From: Aromatoleum bremense
Lineage (GTDB): Bacteria > Pseudomonadota > Gammaproteobacteria > Burkholderiales > Rhodocyclaceae
Direction: 5' to 3'
NCBI RefSeq assembly: GCF_017894365.1
Contig: NZ_CP059467.1
Span: 2,852,001-2,916,000, forward strand
Length of the DNA stretch: 64,000 nucleotides
Made by a program: the position numbers and the translations under genes. Within the stretch, counting starts at the first letter, position 1. Each line of letters begins with the position of its first letter. The notes under the pieces were generated by a model. The model did no database searches and was not told where the DNA came from. It saw only the letters and a program-made list of their open reading frames with translations. Positions 63,157 to 64,000 of the stretch are shown here, piece after piece.

Positions 63157-64000
63157 GCACGGCGATCGTGAACGCGCTGACGATCGATGTCGAAGACTAC
63201 TTCCAGGTGTCCGCGCTCGCCCCGCATTTCCCGCGCAGCGAGTGGGAGCGGATACCGTGCCGGGTCGAGCGCAACGTCGAACTGATCCTCGAACTCCTCG
63301 ATCGACACGGGACGAGCGCGACGTTCTTCACGCTCGGCTGGGTCGCGGAGCGCCATCCGTTGCTCGTGCAGCGGATCGCGGCGGCCGGGCATGAGGTGGC
63401 GAGCCACGGCTACGCGCACGAGCGCGCCAGCGCCCAGTCGCCCGAAGCCTTCCTCGCCGACATCGTGCGGGCGAGGAGCGTGCTCGAGCACATCACCGGC
63501 CAGCCGGTCACCGGCTATCGCGCACCGAGCTTCTCGATCGGCAAGACCAACCTGTGGGCGCACGACTGCATCGCGCAGGCCGGATACGCATACAGTTCGA
63601 GCGTGTATCCGGTGCGGCACGATCACTACGGCATGCCGGACGCGCCGCGCTTCCCGTACCGGCTGGACAACGGCCTGCTCGAAGTCCCGGTCACGACGAT
63701 GCACTGGCTGGGGCGCAACTGGCCCGCGGGCGGCGGCGGGTACTTCCGCCTGCTGCCCTATGCGGTGTCGCGCTGGCAGATCGACAAGGTCAATCGCGAC
63801 GACCACCGCGCGGCGATTTTCTACTTCCACCCGTGGGAGATCGATCCCGGGCAGCCGCGGGTCGCGGCGGCGTCGGTGCGGACGCGTTTTCGCCACTACC
63901 TGAACCTCGACCGCACCGAGGAGCGCCTGCGTCATCTGCTGGGCGATTTTTCCTGGGGGCGGGCCGACCACGTGTTCTGCTCCGGTGCCGGAAGCCCGTC
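63153..64000 (+). CDS. XrtA-type polysaccharide deacetylase (partial, runs off the window)
   Basis: The 282 visible codons start with NALTIDVEDYFQVSAL, the metal Asp motif of NodB-type deacetylases. GTSATFFTLGWVAERHP near residue 55, GHEVASHGYAHE near 78 (metal His pair) and YRAPSFSIG near 125 follow, then FYFHPWEIDPGQPR. It removes N-acetyl groups from polysaccharide in the periplasm or cytoplasmic face. It continues the XrtA-type operon; the C-terminus lies outside the window. Confidence 0.9.
   Translation, partial: MSTAIVNALTIDVEDYFQVSALAPHFPRSEWERIPCRVERNVELILELLDRHGTSATFFTLGWVAERHPLLVQRIAAAGHEVASHGYAHERASAQSPEAFLADIVRARSVLEHITGQPVTGYRAPSFSIGKTNLWAHDCIAQAGYAYSSSVYPVRHDHYGMPDAPRFPYRLDNGLLEVPVTTMHWLGRNWPAGGGGYFRLLPYAVSRWQIDKVNRDDHRAAIFYFHPWEIDPGQPRVAAASVRTRFRHYLNLDRTEERLRHLLGDFSWGRADHVFCSGAGSP

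Overview
The window is a GC-rich stretch of chromosome with densely packed, mostly operonic genes. It looks like a betaproteobacterium of the Rhodocyclales (Azoarcus, Aromatoleum or Thauera type). This rests on the gene orders rpe-gph-trpE and trpGDC, an aa3 cytochrome oxidase operon with its assembly genes, a CIRCE element in front of rpoH, a Gram-negative porin, and an exosortase A (XrtA/PEP-CTERM) exopolysaccharide locus. The genus is inferred from general knowledge of these lineages; no search was run.

Layout. 1-3.4 kb: the start of a leftward membrane protein, probably the sensor of the neighbouring system, and a dctPQM TRAP transporter operon behind a candidate sigma-54 promoter. 3.5-8.6 kb: an ornithine-cyclodeaminase-family protein, a double-FHA protein, a metallo-beta-lactamase-fold phosphodiesterase and a GAF-fused GspE/PilB-type ATPase. 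8.6-11.8 kb: rpe, gph, a trp leader peptide with three Trp codons, and trpE. 11.9-15.7 kb: an HD-GYP response regulator, a free Hpt protein and a hybrid kinase that lacks its own Hpt. 15.9-19.7 kb: a two-gene reverse transsulfuration operon, trxC and yjdM. 19.7-21.7 kb: a chain-length-determinant protein fused to a degenerate tyrosine-recombinase-like domain. 22.0-30.3 kb: a six-gene membrane complex related to hydrogenase-4 and complex I whose large subunit has lost the nickel cysteines, preceded by a spermidine-synthase-like gene and a divergent ribbon-helix-helix regulator. 30.5-33.0 kb: trpG, trpD and trpC, so the trp genes are split by about 18.7 kb. 33-43.7 kb: tamB, msrA, an FKBP, a cation diffusion facilitator, a stress-type protein, a membrane spermidine-synthase-like protein, recQ and rfaE2. 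44.1-52.5 kb: the aa3 oxidase operon (subunits I-III, copper and heme A assembly). 52.6-55 kb: rpoH under a perfect CIRCE, then a porin. 55.1-64 kb: the XrtA-type exopolysaccharide locus, running off the right edge.

The genes form four functional blocks: dicarboxylate-type uptake, tryptophan and cysteine synthesis, respiratory energy conservation (the aa3 oxidase and the nickel-less hydrogenase-like complex), and envelope or exopolysaccharide construction. The two most unusual items are the Wzz/recombinase-fold fusion at 19704-21713 and the nickel-less complex at 22040-29214 with its linked regulator. No rRNA, tRNA, CRISPR array, insertion sequence or prophage was recognised.
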